Assembly (NCBI GenBank): GCA_038087015.1
Contig: JASBNA010000003.1
Span: 372,001-436,000 of the forward strand
Length of the DNA stretch: 64,000 nt
Direction of reading: 5' to 3'
DNA from: Cerrena zonata
Lineage: Eukaryota > Basidiomycota > Agaricomycetes > Polyporales > Cerrenaceae
Part shown: positions 23,699 to 36,800 of the stretch, one piece after another
Layout of the letters: each line of letters opens with the position of its first letter
Position numbering within the stretch: position 1 is the stretch's first letter
Program-made: the position numbers and the translations under genes
The notes under the pieces: generated by a model
Seen by the model: only the letters and a program-made list of their open reading frames with translations
Database searches by the model: none
What the model was told of the DNA's origin: nothing

Positions 23699-24182
23699 TG
23701 AGTACTTATTTGGTTGTAGACCCGGAACTAGATTTCAGGTCTCAGCCGACTCCGAGACAGAGTGATCTTTGAGTTGTTGACCTAGGACGGTCACTCAAAA
23801 GAGAATTATTTGCTGTTATAGGTGCCTAGATCTATTGTAGCAAGGTATGAATTGAATGATAGCCTGAGTGATGATGTATGTACTAGTAGTTGCATGGAAA
23901 GCACTGCGGCGGTACGCACTGGTGCTTGGTGTTGTTTGTGTATATGTACGGCCTGTAGGCGCTACTACCTCGTCGAGGCTTGACTCGGACTCGGACGCGG
24001 ACTCGGAGATGCCTTCGAGTTCTTCGCACAAACAATGTTCGACCCATTAAAATAATTCAGACCCTCGAATTTCCGTTATAGAAGTCACGATACACTCCGA
24101 AGAAAGAAATGGCTTGCCCGTATATAACAAACAGAATGAACCATTCCTTCAGAAACTTGAAAGGCCCCTTTAAGTTTTACTA
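23699..24182. other. Intergenic spacer with short Ser/Glu-coding frame
   Basis: This 480-bp spacer is the promoter side of the sugar porter and the 3' flank of the glycosidase. A short minus-strand frame rich in Ser and Glu codons (about 23.96-24.03 kb) reflects a GACTCG-type simple repeat and shows no family motif. No gene is supported. Confidence 0.55.
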
Positions 24183-25421
24183 CTAATCTCCCTCCGAGTC
24201 GTGAAGCTTCTCCTGTTGACGAAGGAATTTTATCCTAGACACCTCCATCATAATAGCCCAAGCTTGCCCTTCTGCGGCTGTCCCCGGTTTATCGAAAGAT
24301 GGACTACCGCATACATCACGAACAAATCCCCACTGGTCGATCTTCGTGACGGCGGCATCCCTCATTGCATCTGCTCGTAGCTTCCACTCTTCAATACTCT
24401 CCAGCGAGAGATGGGGAAGGTTTAGGAGGGTGGTAATCTCAAAAGGTGTATGAATGTGCAGAGACAGCATGGTGTATAACGTGTAACAAAGCTGCTGTGT
24501 GAGGTTGGTTTCGACAAACGAGGATGGATCGTCTAACACGTTATGAAAGAGGTTATCAGGTCGGATGTGTCGTAGACATGCATGGAAGGTACGCCGAAGA
24601 ATGTCATACGATCTTGAAAGGCATTTTTGAGTATCCTCGTCATCCAAGTAATGCCCAAACTCTGGCCTAGATTGTATGGCCGTCGCAAATATGGTGAAAA
24701 CGCGAATGATCCCGGCACATACCCAACCGTTTCCAACACCCCAAAACGTTTTGCGCTCAAACTTGCGTTTGGACAAGTCATATATATGTGACCACTCTCC
24801 GGTAGGAGCTTGTAAAACCTGTGCTGCCAAAATGATCTGTTTTAAGGACATTCGTATGAGGTTTGCTGGATGATACCTCGAGTTCGACTCAGGATGGTGA
24901 GAATAATATACTGCTGCAGATACTAGAAACGGTGGCAGCATGTATATTGTATCCGACCATATTTGTACTGAGTCGATCCGGTGAGATAAAATAAGGTTGT
25001 CGTCCTGAGAACTAAAGGTGTTCTCTACAATCGGAGCTCTGGGGCAAGCTATGAGAACGTAATCAAGCATGCGGTTGGCTGCGATAGAGAATTTCCCATG
25101 AGAAATTTCAGTGGAATGGTGGTGGAGAAGATAATATAGGGCTTCTCCAATACATGCAGGATCCAGAGCACCAGGATCGGAGGTGCCGTCTCCATTCAAA
25201 ACAACTGCGAGTCTCCCATCCGACCCTTGACGTACGACAGCGTCATAGACAAGACCATGAATATACGGAAGAAGATTAGGAATTGTATCATAACAATTCG
25301 TAGAGATAGCTCTGTCCCTATGTGCTTCAAGTAGAGCTTGTGCTGTGATTCCTTGCTCCCATGACGAACGCTGTGTGGTCAACAGTGGAGGTAGTAGTTC
25401 AGATATTCGTGATACAGTCAT
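24183..25421 (-). CDS. GH105-like unsaturated glucuronyl/rhamnogalacturonyl hydrolase
   Basis: A 412-residue (alpha/alpha)6-barrel glycosidase related to family GH105, which removes the 4,5-unsaturated uronic acid left at the non-reducing end of oligosaccharides by pectin/rhamnogalacturonan lyases. N terminus: LLTTQRSSWEQGITAQALLEA. The motif WSDTIYMLPPFLVSAA holds the catalytic-type aspartate of the xDTxxM signature, and FWGVGNGW matches the WGxGNGW signature; PTGEWSHIYD lies between. Near the C terminus GTAAEGQAWAIMM matches the 'sAqAw..lm' ending. There is no signal peptide, so it is probably cytosolic, acting on imported oligosaccharides. It is a single uninterrupted exon in a region where neighbours carry five to ten introns. 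It is divergent from a secreted hydrolase with a 317-bp shared promoter. Confidence 0.82.
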   Translation of the reverse strand: MTVSRISELLPPLLTTQRSSWEQGITAQALLEAHRDRAISTNCYDTIPNLLPYIHGLVYDAVVRQGSDGRLAVVLNGDGTSDPGALDPACIGEALYYLLHHHSTEISHGKFSIAANRMLDYVLIACPRAPIVENTFSSQDDNLILSHRIDSVQIWSDTIYMLPPFLVSAAVYYSHHPESNSRYHPANLIRMSLKQIILAAQVLQAPTGEWSHIYDLSKRKFERKTFWGVGNGWVCAGIIRVFTIFATAIQSRPEFGHYLDDEDTQKCLSRSYDILRRTFHACLRHIRPDNLFHNVLDDPSSFVETNLTQQLCYTLYTMLSLHIHTPFEITTLLNLPHLSLESIEEWKLRADAMRDAAVTKIDQWGFVRDVCGSPSFDKPGTAAEGQAWAIMMEVSRIKFLRQQEKLHDSEGD

Positions 25422-25738
25422 GGGGTGTATTGGTCGATATCAAGACAGTATATGTTCGGTATCAGAGTAAACAGGATGGTGTTGACCAACAAGCTCAATT
25501 GAAGAGACACCCGCGGCGATCAGATCTAAACGGCGCGATCATGATAGTTTCCAAAAATAGAACTTGAACCAGACCGTAATATTCTTGATGGGTCCAATCT
25601 GACTCAGCTCTCGAACTTCATACCCAAGACTCAATCTGTGGGGCGAATACTCTGTTGCATTGAGATCTCAACCGCAGTCACTAAATGGTTTCTAGCCTGG
25701 AACCACTCTCCCTCTGAACTTCCAATTAGCTGAGGCAT
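25422..25738. promoter_or_regulatory. Divergent promoter of the GH105 and alpha/beta-hydrolase genes
   Basis: 317 bp separate the two start codons. No clear TATA box or repeated factor site was found. The arrangement makes co-regulation possible, which is inference. Confidence 0.45.
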
Positions 25739-28700
25739 ATGTTTCAAAGGATCTCTTTCCATCTGACCTTATTAGCGGTAGCGGGTGTGTCACTTTTCGC
25801 AACCACTGTGATGGCATCGGAACCACAGCACATATTCCATACGTCTAACTCAAATATCATCGCTGACTCCACAACGTCATCCGAATGGACGGTATCAGTG
25901 TCGGATGACTGGGATGTAAGGCTACCAGTAATAACGGAAGCCTATTGCGAAGGCTAAATGATGTACCAGGTCCTTGGACCATTTCCTATACATGCACGAG
26001 AGCAACATTTTCTTTCTCCGTCCTATCCGATTGACTGTGAGTATTGTCTCTAACTTCACTCCTGCCCATATAATTACACGTAATAGTGTCAGAAGAGATA
26101 AACTTCTCTGCCCAATTCTCATCTTCATACGCCGATGGTGGAAATGTGGGTTGGGGAAAAGCCAAATCCATAAATGGTTCACTTTCGGTATCCTTCCCGG
26201 ACATAAGGTTTGTTATTCGCTGTGTCGTATCCGCCAATAACGCAGTGTTGAGAGATCGAGTCATAGATGGGAGTCTCTTCGTGCAACAGAGGGGTGGGCA
26301 GCTTTTCAGCATCATACTTTGCTACGAACTGTTATTACCGTCTCCCCGCCATCGGGTTCTGATATTGATCCTAAGTACATACCCGAACTGCAGGTATCTG
26401 TAGTGCAGGGGTCCTTCTTCACGGTCCTGCCTTCACACGTGGGCCCCGGATTTGTACCTGCGTGGTATGCTGGAAATATCTATGACTTAAGCGGGTCCAT
26501 GCCTCAGACCGTTCAGCTTCCCGAGCAGCCATCATTAACCACATCTACCACATATTACCTGTATATCAGCGGAGACTACGAGGTCAGTGTATCTGGAATT
26601 TAAATCTGACAAAACAAATCTAGATGATGTCTGCTCTAGATACGACTCTTTGGAGATCCAAGTTCACGAGAACACCAAGTCCCAGAACTGCAGATCACGT
26701 ATGCCCTAGAACTAGAGTTGCCCTTACAAACTCTTCTGGTTCAGGCCACTCATCACATTGTCCCTGATTTCGTTGATGGCTGGGCGTTCGGAAACACGGT
26801 CGGGGTTGGACTGAGGAGTGTGGGAGGATGGTGGACAATAACCAGAGCCGAGCTTCTCTCAGGCTCAGCAGAGGTAAGCCTTGAGTTTATCCCAAGGATT
26901 ATAATTGAACCCACATTGCTAGGTGCAAGTTCTATCTGAGCCTCATCTAGCACCGTCTCAAACTCGCATTATACCGTTACAATTGACACAACATGGTGCG
27001 CTTATGATGACGGAACTAGAGTTTTTGATATACGCAACATCTTCGTTTGGGATGCAGAGCACGATACATGTTACGATTCCAATCAAACAGCGACAAGAGT
27101 GGAATACAACGGAGGCAGACGCCATCAAAGCGACATACCTCTTTTCTGCGTCGACTCCAACTGCCTTTCTTGTTAAACCGCCTGTATACGAAGACAGTGG
27201 GAGCACTCGTCCTCCGATTCTTGCGTTACGTATGTGTCTATTTATTCTGCCTATTCAATGTTATTAAGGGTGATATCCGGTCTATGATCAGACGGTGCCG
27301 GCCTTGATATATTCGTACATGACTTATGGCCCAAGGCTCTTCCTCGGCAACAATACAGTTGGACAATATTCCCTACAGGCAGAACAGCATGGGTGCGTAG
27401 TCAACCTTAATTCTACTCGTCCTCTCTATTGACCATATTAAATAGGGCTTGGATTGGCATGGTCCAAGTGCTGATGATGCATGGTCTACTGTCAGCGCAC
27501 TGTACAACATTTTAGATCGAAGGCCGGAATGGCATCGATGGCGGTACGCCGAAAACACGCGAGTTCTCATCCTAGGACATTCAAACGGTGGCCAAGGTAC
27601 TTGGTACATGGCTGCACGTTACCCAGATCGAGTTCTCGCAGGTCAGTAGAGTCCTTTCACATGGTTACTCTCAGGCTTCGTCTAATACAAGAAACTTAGC
27701 TATTCCTGCTGCTGCTTACATCAAATCGCAAGCTTATGTCCCACTAACCCTATCAAGGTATGGAATGGTTTGAACATACTAAAATGCAACGTTGATTGAT
27801 ACTGTACAGATCAGCACATTACATCGATCCAGTTCTTCGCTCCATCTTGGAGACTTCTCTCACGCCGGATGACAATGATCTCTTCCTCTCAAATCTAGCT
27901 CATACTCCAATCTTGGCTATCCACGGGTGAGCTTATTCATTTTGAGACTCGAGTGATATCTTACTATGCAATCATAGGGGGAACGATGATAACGTTCCAG
28001 TTTGGCACACTCGCGAAGCTGTCAGCGTATTGAAGACTTGGAATCCTAACGCAAACATTATGTACGGAATCTTCATTTCCTTCCTGGACTTGTATACATA
28101 CGCTTACCTTGATATAGATACAAAGAAGATCCTGGCGAAAAGCATTGGTATCCAAGCGTATTCGACAATGGAATTGTGCAAGATTTCATTCATCACGCCC
28201 TGGAAGGCACTCTACCCAACCAGACCTCTCAGGTTGCTAATCCACCAACGTCATTTACTTTAACGGTATCGGTTCCCAGAGAAATCTCCTCCCTGAATGG
28301 ATGGAGGATCATCCAGCTCGCAGTTCCAGGCCGGTATGACAGTGATTTTGATCGCCCCCCATTTAGCAAAACTCACATTGCGACAGTTTGGCTCGACTTT
28401 CAGTAGCTATGGACGACGGGACGCTGATAGTGAAGACACGCAATGTCCTCGCGTTCTCAATCAACCCTGCTCTATCTTCGATGTCCATGGGGCAACTACT
28501 GATCGATAATATCCCTGTGGACCTACACGGACAACTTGAAGCCTCCCAGTTGACTTTCGTATTGCGTCACCACCACTGGCACGTAAGTCAAACGATGGAA
28601 TGTACCCAATTATTCCCCCTAACTACTGTTCTTCTAGATGGAGAGTGACGGTCTGGACAACATTGATGTCCAATCTTCAGGAAGAATGCTTAATATACTG

Positions 28701-29282
28701 ACTTCGTCTGGTCCGTTGATGATTGTCTGCCCTAACCGAACCACCCACTTATCGGCTGCTTTACGACTGGCCCGTGATTTGGATACATATCATAAACTGA
28801 GTGTCGAAATCATGGAAGCAGAGTCAGCCATTGAGCATGAGATCAACGGAACGTTGGGCTCTGGAAACCTTGTGATCCTAGGTGGAGCTACTAATGCCTT
28901 CACCAAACACCTTCTTGCAGCAGGTCGCGCTGCGCTCCAATTACAAGAAGGAACATTACTGCTCGGAGGGAACGCTGTTAGGTCAGGGCTTGCGACCTTG
29001 TTTTTGCACCCTCATCCAATCAATCCCGCTGGACTGGCTCTCGTATTGTTCGCCGACGACGAAAGAAGTCTTGAACGAGCATTGCGCTTGTTCCCAATTC
29101 GTACCGGTATAACAGTTCCAGATTGGTTGGTAGTAAGTGACGAAGCGGATAAGATTGGGACGGGCGGTGTTGTATCAGCAGGGTAAGAACGATCTCTTTC
29201 TTAAGGATTATTGCCTGATGGTTACCTCCATAGAGTATGGGGGAATGACTGGACCTGGAATGAACCAATGTCATCATTCTAG
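25739..29282 (+). CDS. Large secreted alpha/beta-hydrolase (prolyl oligopeptidase-like)
   Basis: Secreted serine hydrolase of roughly 900 residues. The start at 25739 opens with signal peptide FHLTLLAVAGVSLFATTVMA. A beta-rich N-terminal half (WDVLGPFPIHAREQ, FAQFSSSYADGG-type segments, VGPGFVPAWYAGN) precedes the catalytic domain. The nucleophile elbow is GHSNGGQGTWYMAARYPD (about 27580-27635), the acid is in HGGNDDNVP (about 27978), and the histidine in GEKHWYP (after an intron, about 28140). Oxyanion strand: PPILALHGAGLD. A C-terminal domain follows (LARLSVAMDDGTLIV, LTFVLRHHHWH). A last intron after VVSAG leads to VWGNDWTWNEPMSSF, stop 29280-29282; stopping at 29186 would lose this conserved ending. 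About 13 introns. I recognise the fold and triad but not the substrate; peptidase or esterase are both possible. Confidence 0.78.
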
Positions 29283-29522
29283 ATTATAACAAGTGGTATT
29301 AGGAGTAATACATTGGGATATACAGAACACAGTTAGGATAAGCAGTAGCTGGATGCGTAAAAACCGACCGTAAGCAAAAGTTCGGATGACTACGTATACC
29401 TTTTGGAACAAGGGGTGATGCGAGGTCGTAAAATACAGATGCGATGAGGAGAGGACAAATCCCAAAAAGAGAAGGAAAACAGAATATATAAAACAGATAG
29501 CGACGTCGATAGCGGTAACAGT

Positions 29523-32500
29523 CTATTGGAAAATCGATTTTGCCACCTGAACACGAATGTCAGCAACTATATTACAAAAGTTTCCTCAAGAGAAACGTAC
29601 AGAATCAAGGAGGAGGGTAACTTCGGGTGCAAGGCGAATGAAGTCTTGGTTCCAGAAGTCATACTTGGGGTTGCGAAGAAGTTCGACAAAAGTGACGAGA
29701 GCACCCCACGGGTGAGGACGGTAAACGAGGAAGCGTTCCAAAAGAATACGTGTCATCACTTCTCTGAAGCGATCTGCCTTCACTTCTTGGAAGAGGTGAA
29801 GCATCAGGGAGCTGAACCAGTGGGTATGAGCATTGGGGTAACGCAAATGCAAGACCATGGCGCTCAAAAGATGATGTTGTCCTGGAAACAGAAAGTCAGT
29901 TCAGATTGACACCAACAGTGTCACGCTGCTGCTTACCTTCGGTGTCTAAGTTGGTCGCAAGGTACTGTAGAGCCACAGCACCAGGGTCACTAGGTACGAA
30001 TAGGACGCTGCCACTTCGTGCCTTTGCTTGAGCGAGGGACGATACACCGATATACATCACCAATGAGTTGAGCAGCGAAAGGTTATACGTCTCTGAGGCA
30101 TCGTTTGAAGTCGGCAGGTGCACGCGATCCTTGAGGGAATGAAGGAAGGAAGGAGAACCTCGTCCAAGGAGATACTGGTCCAAGTATGCTCGCAGCTCTC
30201 CGCTCTTGAGGATCGAGGAGAAGTCGGAAAGAATAGGAGGGATCGGTCCCATTTCTGTGATAGATTCGAATTTTACGTCGCGAAGATGGGGATCAGGCAG
30301 CATCACGGAAGGAGGGAACGCGCTGAGTACTATGTTGCGCAACTGAATGCAGCGCTGGGGGATGGCATCGCATAATGTGAAGTAGTACTCGCTGAGGAAT
30401 TCCGGGAAGTCATGAAGGAGTACGAGAAGCAGACGCAAAGACCCTCGGTAAAGATCCCTAGAGGCGGGTTGGAGATCGGCTGTTTTGAGGAATGGGGATA
30501 GGAATTTGAAGAGTGATAGGAGTAAACGATGGAAAGTCGCCCAGCCCTGTAAAACCGTTTAATATATGGAATAAGAATCGACGAGAGTGAATGAAAATAC
30601 CTCGCGGTTCTCATGCAGAAGCAGTTTGGGCATGAACAGCCTGTGGGAAATAAGACTCATCCAAGAGAAAGCAAAGCCCGGGAAATAGGTAGGTTGCAAG
30701 GTACTGAGAGTATCACTGCTGCGAATGGTGATCAGCAAGAATAATTCAGCGATGGTAGACGATACCACTTACCCCATTGCGAGAAGAAGCTGGAAATAAA
30801 CACCACCTCCTAGGCTAGGTTCGATGGTATGAAGATCATTCAACAAGCTTGAGAAGAACCGGAAGAAAGGCTTTTGTTGGAATTCTGGGCCTTGCTCCTC
30901 GTGCATGTTGGCTAGAACAAGTACGACAATGGTGAGGATCTTGGAGAAATAATGAACTTTGGCGTGTTCATTATTCACACCCGAGGCATCCCCATGGTAC
31001 TTGATAATGTAGACGATAAGCTTAGACATCGCATCCAATGCCTGGAAAGCATATTCAAACTCCCCGGCCTCTATGCACTTGAGATAGCTATCCACGCTGG
31101 ATTCTGCACAGACTCGGAAGAAGAACGACGATTTATCTTCGGCCTTCAAAATCCCGTTCTTCGTCACTTCCCTGATGAAGGGGACAAAGCTCTTCTCAGG
31201 GGAGTGTGAGCGCTGGAAGATGCCGACCCAGTTTTGGAACGACATGAACAGCCTCTCCCTCTCTCGCATGAGATCTGCCTCGGGGTTTACAGATGCTCGT
31301 CCTGGAGCGACATCTATTGTTTGAGCAGCAGGTCGGCGCACACCACGTAGATCATCCAGAAGTCTTATAGCCCTGCGAATGTGTAAATCAGAACGCAATT
31401 CAAGAGACGGGCCAAATGTATACGTACTCGTCATTTGCTTTTCCAGTTGCTACAAGACTGGATAATACTTCAAGAGTGAAAGGGAACGACCCTTGAGAGG
31501 CGACTGGCGGAGAACTAGACAAACATGCACGAATGAGTCCAGCAGCGAAGGTTTGGATTACCGGTCGAGGCTCATTGTACAGCATTTTAGCCATTTGCTG
31601 ATCTTGCTGAGCGATATTGACCAGATTACATTTCAGTAATGTCATGGTCACAGGTATGTTCAGCTTGCGCTAGAAGAACGGTTAGGCATGAAATGCAATA
31701 TAAACGACAAGGAAGGACTAACCTCATCCTCGGAGTACACCAACCAAGTGAGAGCTTCCTTTGCAACATCCTCGAAACTGTTGCACAGTTGATCCAACAT
31801 TGCAGCGTAGATCTCACGTCCTAATTGGGTTGAGGTTTTGAAAAGGAGCTGAACGATTTTCTGAGACATCAGGAGCGGGGTGCGGTTTCGTTCCACCGAA
31901 TCAGTAGCGAGGTACAGGATTTGACGGAAGAGATGTCGGATATCATGGTTGGGGGGAAGGGCGGCAAGGGAGGTGACGGGAAGCTGGGATAGAATGGCCT
32001 CCAAGTTCTTGGTTAATGCCTAGAACACAATGTCAGGTCGGAAAACTACATGTTATACAGAAACGACTTACAGTGAAACGATCCATAGCTTCTTGATGAT
32101 TGAGGAACGACTGGTTACCAGCAAGGGGTTGTTCTGGACCGGGGGACGCTGCATAGATGGAGGCCAAATGCTCGTTACGACCGTAAGACACTGTAGAACC
32201 TGGACGGCTTGTAGCCATCCTACGTTTAGGCTCCATACCTATTCGCTAGTTAGAGCGTGTAAAGGGAACAATGAATGTAACATACTGAAGTCTTCGTACA
32301 CAACAGCTTGCTGAGGCTGAACGCCTGAAGGTTTCAAACGCAGTGGATCAGGGAGCGAATTGGCAAATGGAATATGAGGCACGGAGGGATCCCAAAAGGC
32401 TTGACCGGGGCGTTGCTGCGAGAACTTTGAGTGTCAAGTTTGGTTGTGTGTACGGAAGGAGACGACTAACCTCGCGATGTCTGCGGCGCAACTCGAACGA

Positions 32501-35500
32501 ATGTGAAAAGCTATCATCGACATCCAAAACAGCACGATCCATAGCTGCTTTCTCGACAGCTTGACAAGCAAGATCAAGATTGTCTGCAATCAAGACAGGC
32601 AAAACGGACTCCACCAACGGCTACGAACGAAATTTAGTACTCGCAAATACAGTGAGTTGGAAGAGACGTACATCTTGGAAACCTTGCTCTCCAAGGAAGT
32701 GTCGCATATGGCCACCCAGGTTACTCTTCAAGGGTTCTTTGCAGGTAACTAATGCGAGACTCCCAGCAAGCTTCTGAGCCGTGTAATGAGCCGCCTTGCG
32801 AACCTTATCTTCGTTGACCTCGGAAGCATAGTCCTTCGCAACCAACTCCCGACTTGAAATACCTGCAATGGTCACAGAACGCTCCACGACAGGCATGATT
32901 ATCTGAATGAAGTCAAAACGACATCAGAACAGTACACAATAAATCCTTGACATTTCGATACATACCTCTCGTATGGCACGGTCGATCGCCATCTGAACAG
33001 CTCGCTTGAACGACTGATTGGTCTGAAGATGCGCCAACTGAGGGCCAATTTGCACCATAGGCAACAAGCTCGCGAGAATAGCCTCGATATGCGAACCGAG
33101 CGCACGTTGACTGTCCGTGGGACTCGCAGGACCTAAGGGTATGACCTGAGCATCGGACTGCATCTGAGCAGGGTCGTAGCCACCGATAGGCAAAGAGTCA
33201 ATATCGGTGACGTAGTCCGGTAAGGGAGGTCCGGCCAAGCTGTCACTAAGGGGTCGGTTACGAGAATGGTGGTAGCCTGAACGGTGTCAAGATCGATGTC
33301 TAACGATTTGCATAGAAGTTCGATCTCGAATTTGGCGTTCAATTTCAACTCTGCGTAATGGTAGAGTTCTGCCAACAAGCTGATGACAGCCATGAGCCAC
33401 GGGTTCGGAGGTCGGAAGACTTTCGATCTCGTAGCCGGTTCCAAAGTCTTGCAAACGAAGGCAATGGCCACCAACAATCGATTGTTGTCGTAGCCCTCAA
33501 TCAGAAGGTCCTTGAACGAGAGATTTCTATGCTTGATAGGCTGATCGCGAGAAAGCGTAATGGATCCCAACCACGAGGCAATGTTCTTGAGGATCGTCCT
33601 CTCGGATCCGAGTTGAACGGTCTTCTCTGAATTCAACAACATTGCCGACTTCACCAAGGTCTCGTGCAGAACGAATTTGAAGAGGGCGTTGGTGTCCAAC
33701 GCATCCAGGAACCGAATGTAAAGTTGATGGTTGTTCGGTTCGGTGCTAACACGCTGGTCGACCAAATAGTTTGCAAACCAACGGGCATACTTCTCTTCAA
33801 ATTGTTCGCGCATTTCCTCCAACTTGGAGTCGAAATTCGTAGGAGCCAAATTGTTGACGATGAATAGGATCTTGTCGGAGACTTCTTCCGGGGGGACAGT
33901 CTGCTTCGCCTTCGATCTGGTCAGGTTGGATAGACATGAACACTGGGTTGGGTTCAGTTAACGCAGTAAGAGATCGTAGATCAGTGGGAACCGCGCTATC
34001 GCCCACGCTTGCGATGGCACGTTCTATAATTGGTAGAAGGTCAGGGCGCGTTTCCAAAAGATGGGGGATCTTCAGTAGAGCATGACAGAGGGGCTGCCAC
34101 TCCGCCAACCTAGTCTCAAATCGTGAAAGTGCTTGAGACCGAACTTAAACAAGTTGGTGTGAGGTTGACATCCCAGAGCGTCGATTACATAGCGAATAGC
34201 AATCCCAAAGGAATGTAATCCACTAGCTGATATTGAATGAGGAGACCAAACAGATAGCCGGTCATAGCGAGTTCTCGTGGAGGATAGAACGACTGGAAGA
34301 ACTTGTATTCGTCGAAGAGGAAGTGAAGCATGCACGAGAAGATCTCATGGTCTCGCTGGCTGGTCGAAATTTTGTGTCGTTGCAACAGGCCAATGACGTC
34401 GTCGATCGTGATATGTTCGTCGTACATTTGCTTGTAGATCGCATCGACTTCTGCCTCGATCTCGGGAGAGTATGTGATGACCTTGAGAGCCCGGTTCAGC
34501 GTCTGCGCCCGGCATCAAGTTCATCAAACGCGGGTGTATCTGAAGGCAGGAGTTGCGGATTTCTAGACAGTAGTCGATATCGCTTTCGTGAAGGAGGTTA
34601 GAACTGGGTAGAGCGATATAAGTAACAAATGTTGCACCGCGAGAGAAGGAGAAATACCTGTTGCGGAGGATACGCAAGAAAATAGTGATGGTTTGAGGAT
34701 TGAGGGTCATAGTTGTGGCATCTTGTACCGGGTCGGAAATTCTAGTTTGCTTCTCGTTCTCCATCTTCATATCTAGGAACGTAATAACAGAATGAAGGAA
34801 GTCGGCTCCGTGGGCACTGACGTGATCTGCGAGCCACTTATCCAAATTCAAATACTCTCGTCGTGAGGCTAATGCCGCCACGTCGAGAGCAAAAGTAAAG
34901 GGACGTGTCTCCAGGAGCGTGTCCAATATCTGCGGACCACCTATTAGTTCATTATCGTAGCGTCCTCCAGAGTCACAAACCTTGAGGTCTTGTGCAACAT
35001 CGAGAATACGAGTGATGTTCAATGGACTCTCTTCATAGAACTCTCGGAATGCAGTTGTCAAGTAGTCAGGGTCGAACTGCCAAATTCTCATGAAAACCAA
35101 TTGGTGGTTAGGATGTCCGGCTAGGAACATCGACAGAAGTCTCTGAGAGTACTCCGTGCGAATCGCATTCCATGGGACATTCTGATTATACGTCAATGTC
35201 ATGTAATATTCTTTCGTGCAAGATATACCCACCGGAACTTGGAGCAGACCCAAATGAACCAACTCAGCACTAATCTTGACAGCCTTCTCGAGCATTTCTC
35301 GCACAGAGCTCCTCACTTCGGCTGAGTCCGAGTCAGCTGCTCGAATGAGGACTTCAAAGAGCTCGATAGAGTTCCATGAATGGCCTTGGACATTCGCAGC
35401 TAAAGCTTTGACGGTCGAACTTGCACTGCTCACATCATCAACTGTCACTATGTTGCGAACTGGAAGGTTGACGAAGCTGAAAGTGTCAGCAGGAAGAGAT

Positions 35501-36800
35501 AGGAGAGCGTCGAGTAAGCGCAGCTGATAGAGTTGATTGCTCCAAGGCTGCCAGAACCCAGTAACCGCGTGTTTCTCTGCATTTGACGGGCAGTTGACCA
35601 GAATGGCAACCAACAACTTGAGGGTCGCTGTATCCACAGATTGTCTGTCGGGGCGATCGAACGCGAGAACGACATTCGCCCAGTTCAATTCCTGATTCTA
35701 GAAGCTGATTAATACACATTGAATGCCAGCATGCATTCGATACTCACAAGGTTACTGTACACTCTGACCAGCGCTCCCGCGTCACAAATCATTCCACCGT
35801 CAGCTGCTAATCGGGCCAGACTGGTGAAGATTTCGCTAACTTGTTCGTCGGTAGGAGGTTTAGATTCGTCGACACTGAATCGAGCGAGGATAGCTCGAAT
35901 AACTTCTACATCACCGGTAACTTCTTGACCAAACTGCACCAACGCTTGTAGTAAGGAGACATCAGGTGGAAAGCTGTAAGGAGCGCTGTCAGTGTCTGCA
36001 TCGTCGTCATGCAAAAGCAACACCACCGACCTCATTGTTGGCAACAAACGTTGTAAGATTGGTGAAATCATTTCTGCGCCGTACTTTGCTTGAGTAGCAG
36101 CAATCAAGCCTTGTCGTTGAGAGCAATCAAGGACCGGGCCGTCAGGAGCAACGTCGCAAAGGAGGTTCGTCATCAGCTTTGCGACCTGGTTCAGACTCAA
36201 GTCGAACGATGGATGTTGGACTAGCCCAATAAACGCATTCTCGAAATCCGCATGAATCAAATTGACGGCTTGCGATGCGAGTTCCTTCTTCGTCTGCGCA
36301 GCCACGATCGAAGAAGCGAGAATCAGTCGTTCAAGCGGTCTGAGCCCGACTCTATCGACAAAACGCGTCAGGTCAAAGTTGCGAAAAGCGTCCCCTTCGC
36401 CCTTATCCACGCCATCTCTGAAACGGTCTGCGAGGAAAGGATCGCGTGCGAGGCGTTGGATTTCCTGCACCAGCAACCGAAAAGTGAGGGCAGTAGATGC
36501 ATCGAACGAGGCGTTCGCGCCATTTGTAGGGATTCTGCTATTGGTTTGGACTATAAGTCGTCGGATGAAGTGAAGATATGTTTCAAGCCCATGTTGCTCG
36601 GACAGCTGTATATGTGCATTGGGGTAGAAATGTCGCCACACTTTAGTGAATGTTCAATCATCATCACAACAAGATGCTGTTCTCACCGAGCGAATCTCCA
36701 ACTGATTTCTATCGAAGTTCTCCTCCGTCAAGGTCGAAAGTAAGAAAACGATTTGGGCCTTGACAATGGTATGTATGTTCGGATTGCCTGGGCTATCCAT
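29523..36800 (-). CDS. NOT1: CCR4-NOT complex scaffold subunit NOT1 (with apparent frame breaks)
   Basis: The roughly 2,100-residue scaffold of the cytoplasmic/nuclear CCR4-NOT deadenylase. The start at 36800 (MDSPGNPNIHTIVKAQ) leads by a 5' intron to LSEQHGLETYLHFI, as in CNOT1. Landmarks: HEAT region FENAFIGLVQHPSFDLS; RLMNLMPGADAEPG; YSPEIEAEVDAIY; the CAF1-binding MIF4G segment LEEMREQFEEKYARWFANYL and FKDLLIEGYDNNRLLVAIAF (33.4-33.85 kb); the CAF40/CNOT9-binding segment RSVTIAGISSRELVAKDYA with ALVTCKEPLK (about 32.8 kb); and the NOT1 C-terminal domain (31.4-29.5 kb), with FVPSDPGAVALQYLATNLDTE and RYPNAHTHWFSSLML. A last short exon encodes VAKSIFQ. Between 33.26 and 34.50 kb the frame is broken five times by single bases although the conserved protein continues; see findings. 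Elsewhere all breaks are explained by normal introns. N-terminal start is the least certain point. Confidence 0.92.

Noticed and set aside
23816..24031. Ser/Glu-rich 71-codon minus-strand frame
   Set aside because: Produced by a GACTCG-type simple repeat; no start context or homology signal.
33248..33275. A 16-nt intron (GTAACC...TTAG) to explain the NOT1 frame break
   Set aside because: Too short to be spliced, and the joined frame would begin with a stop codon.
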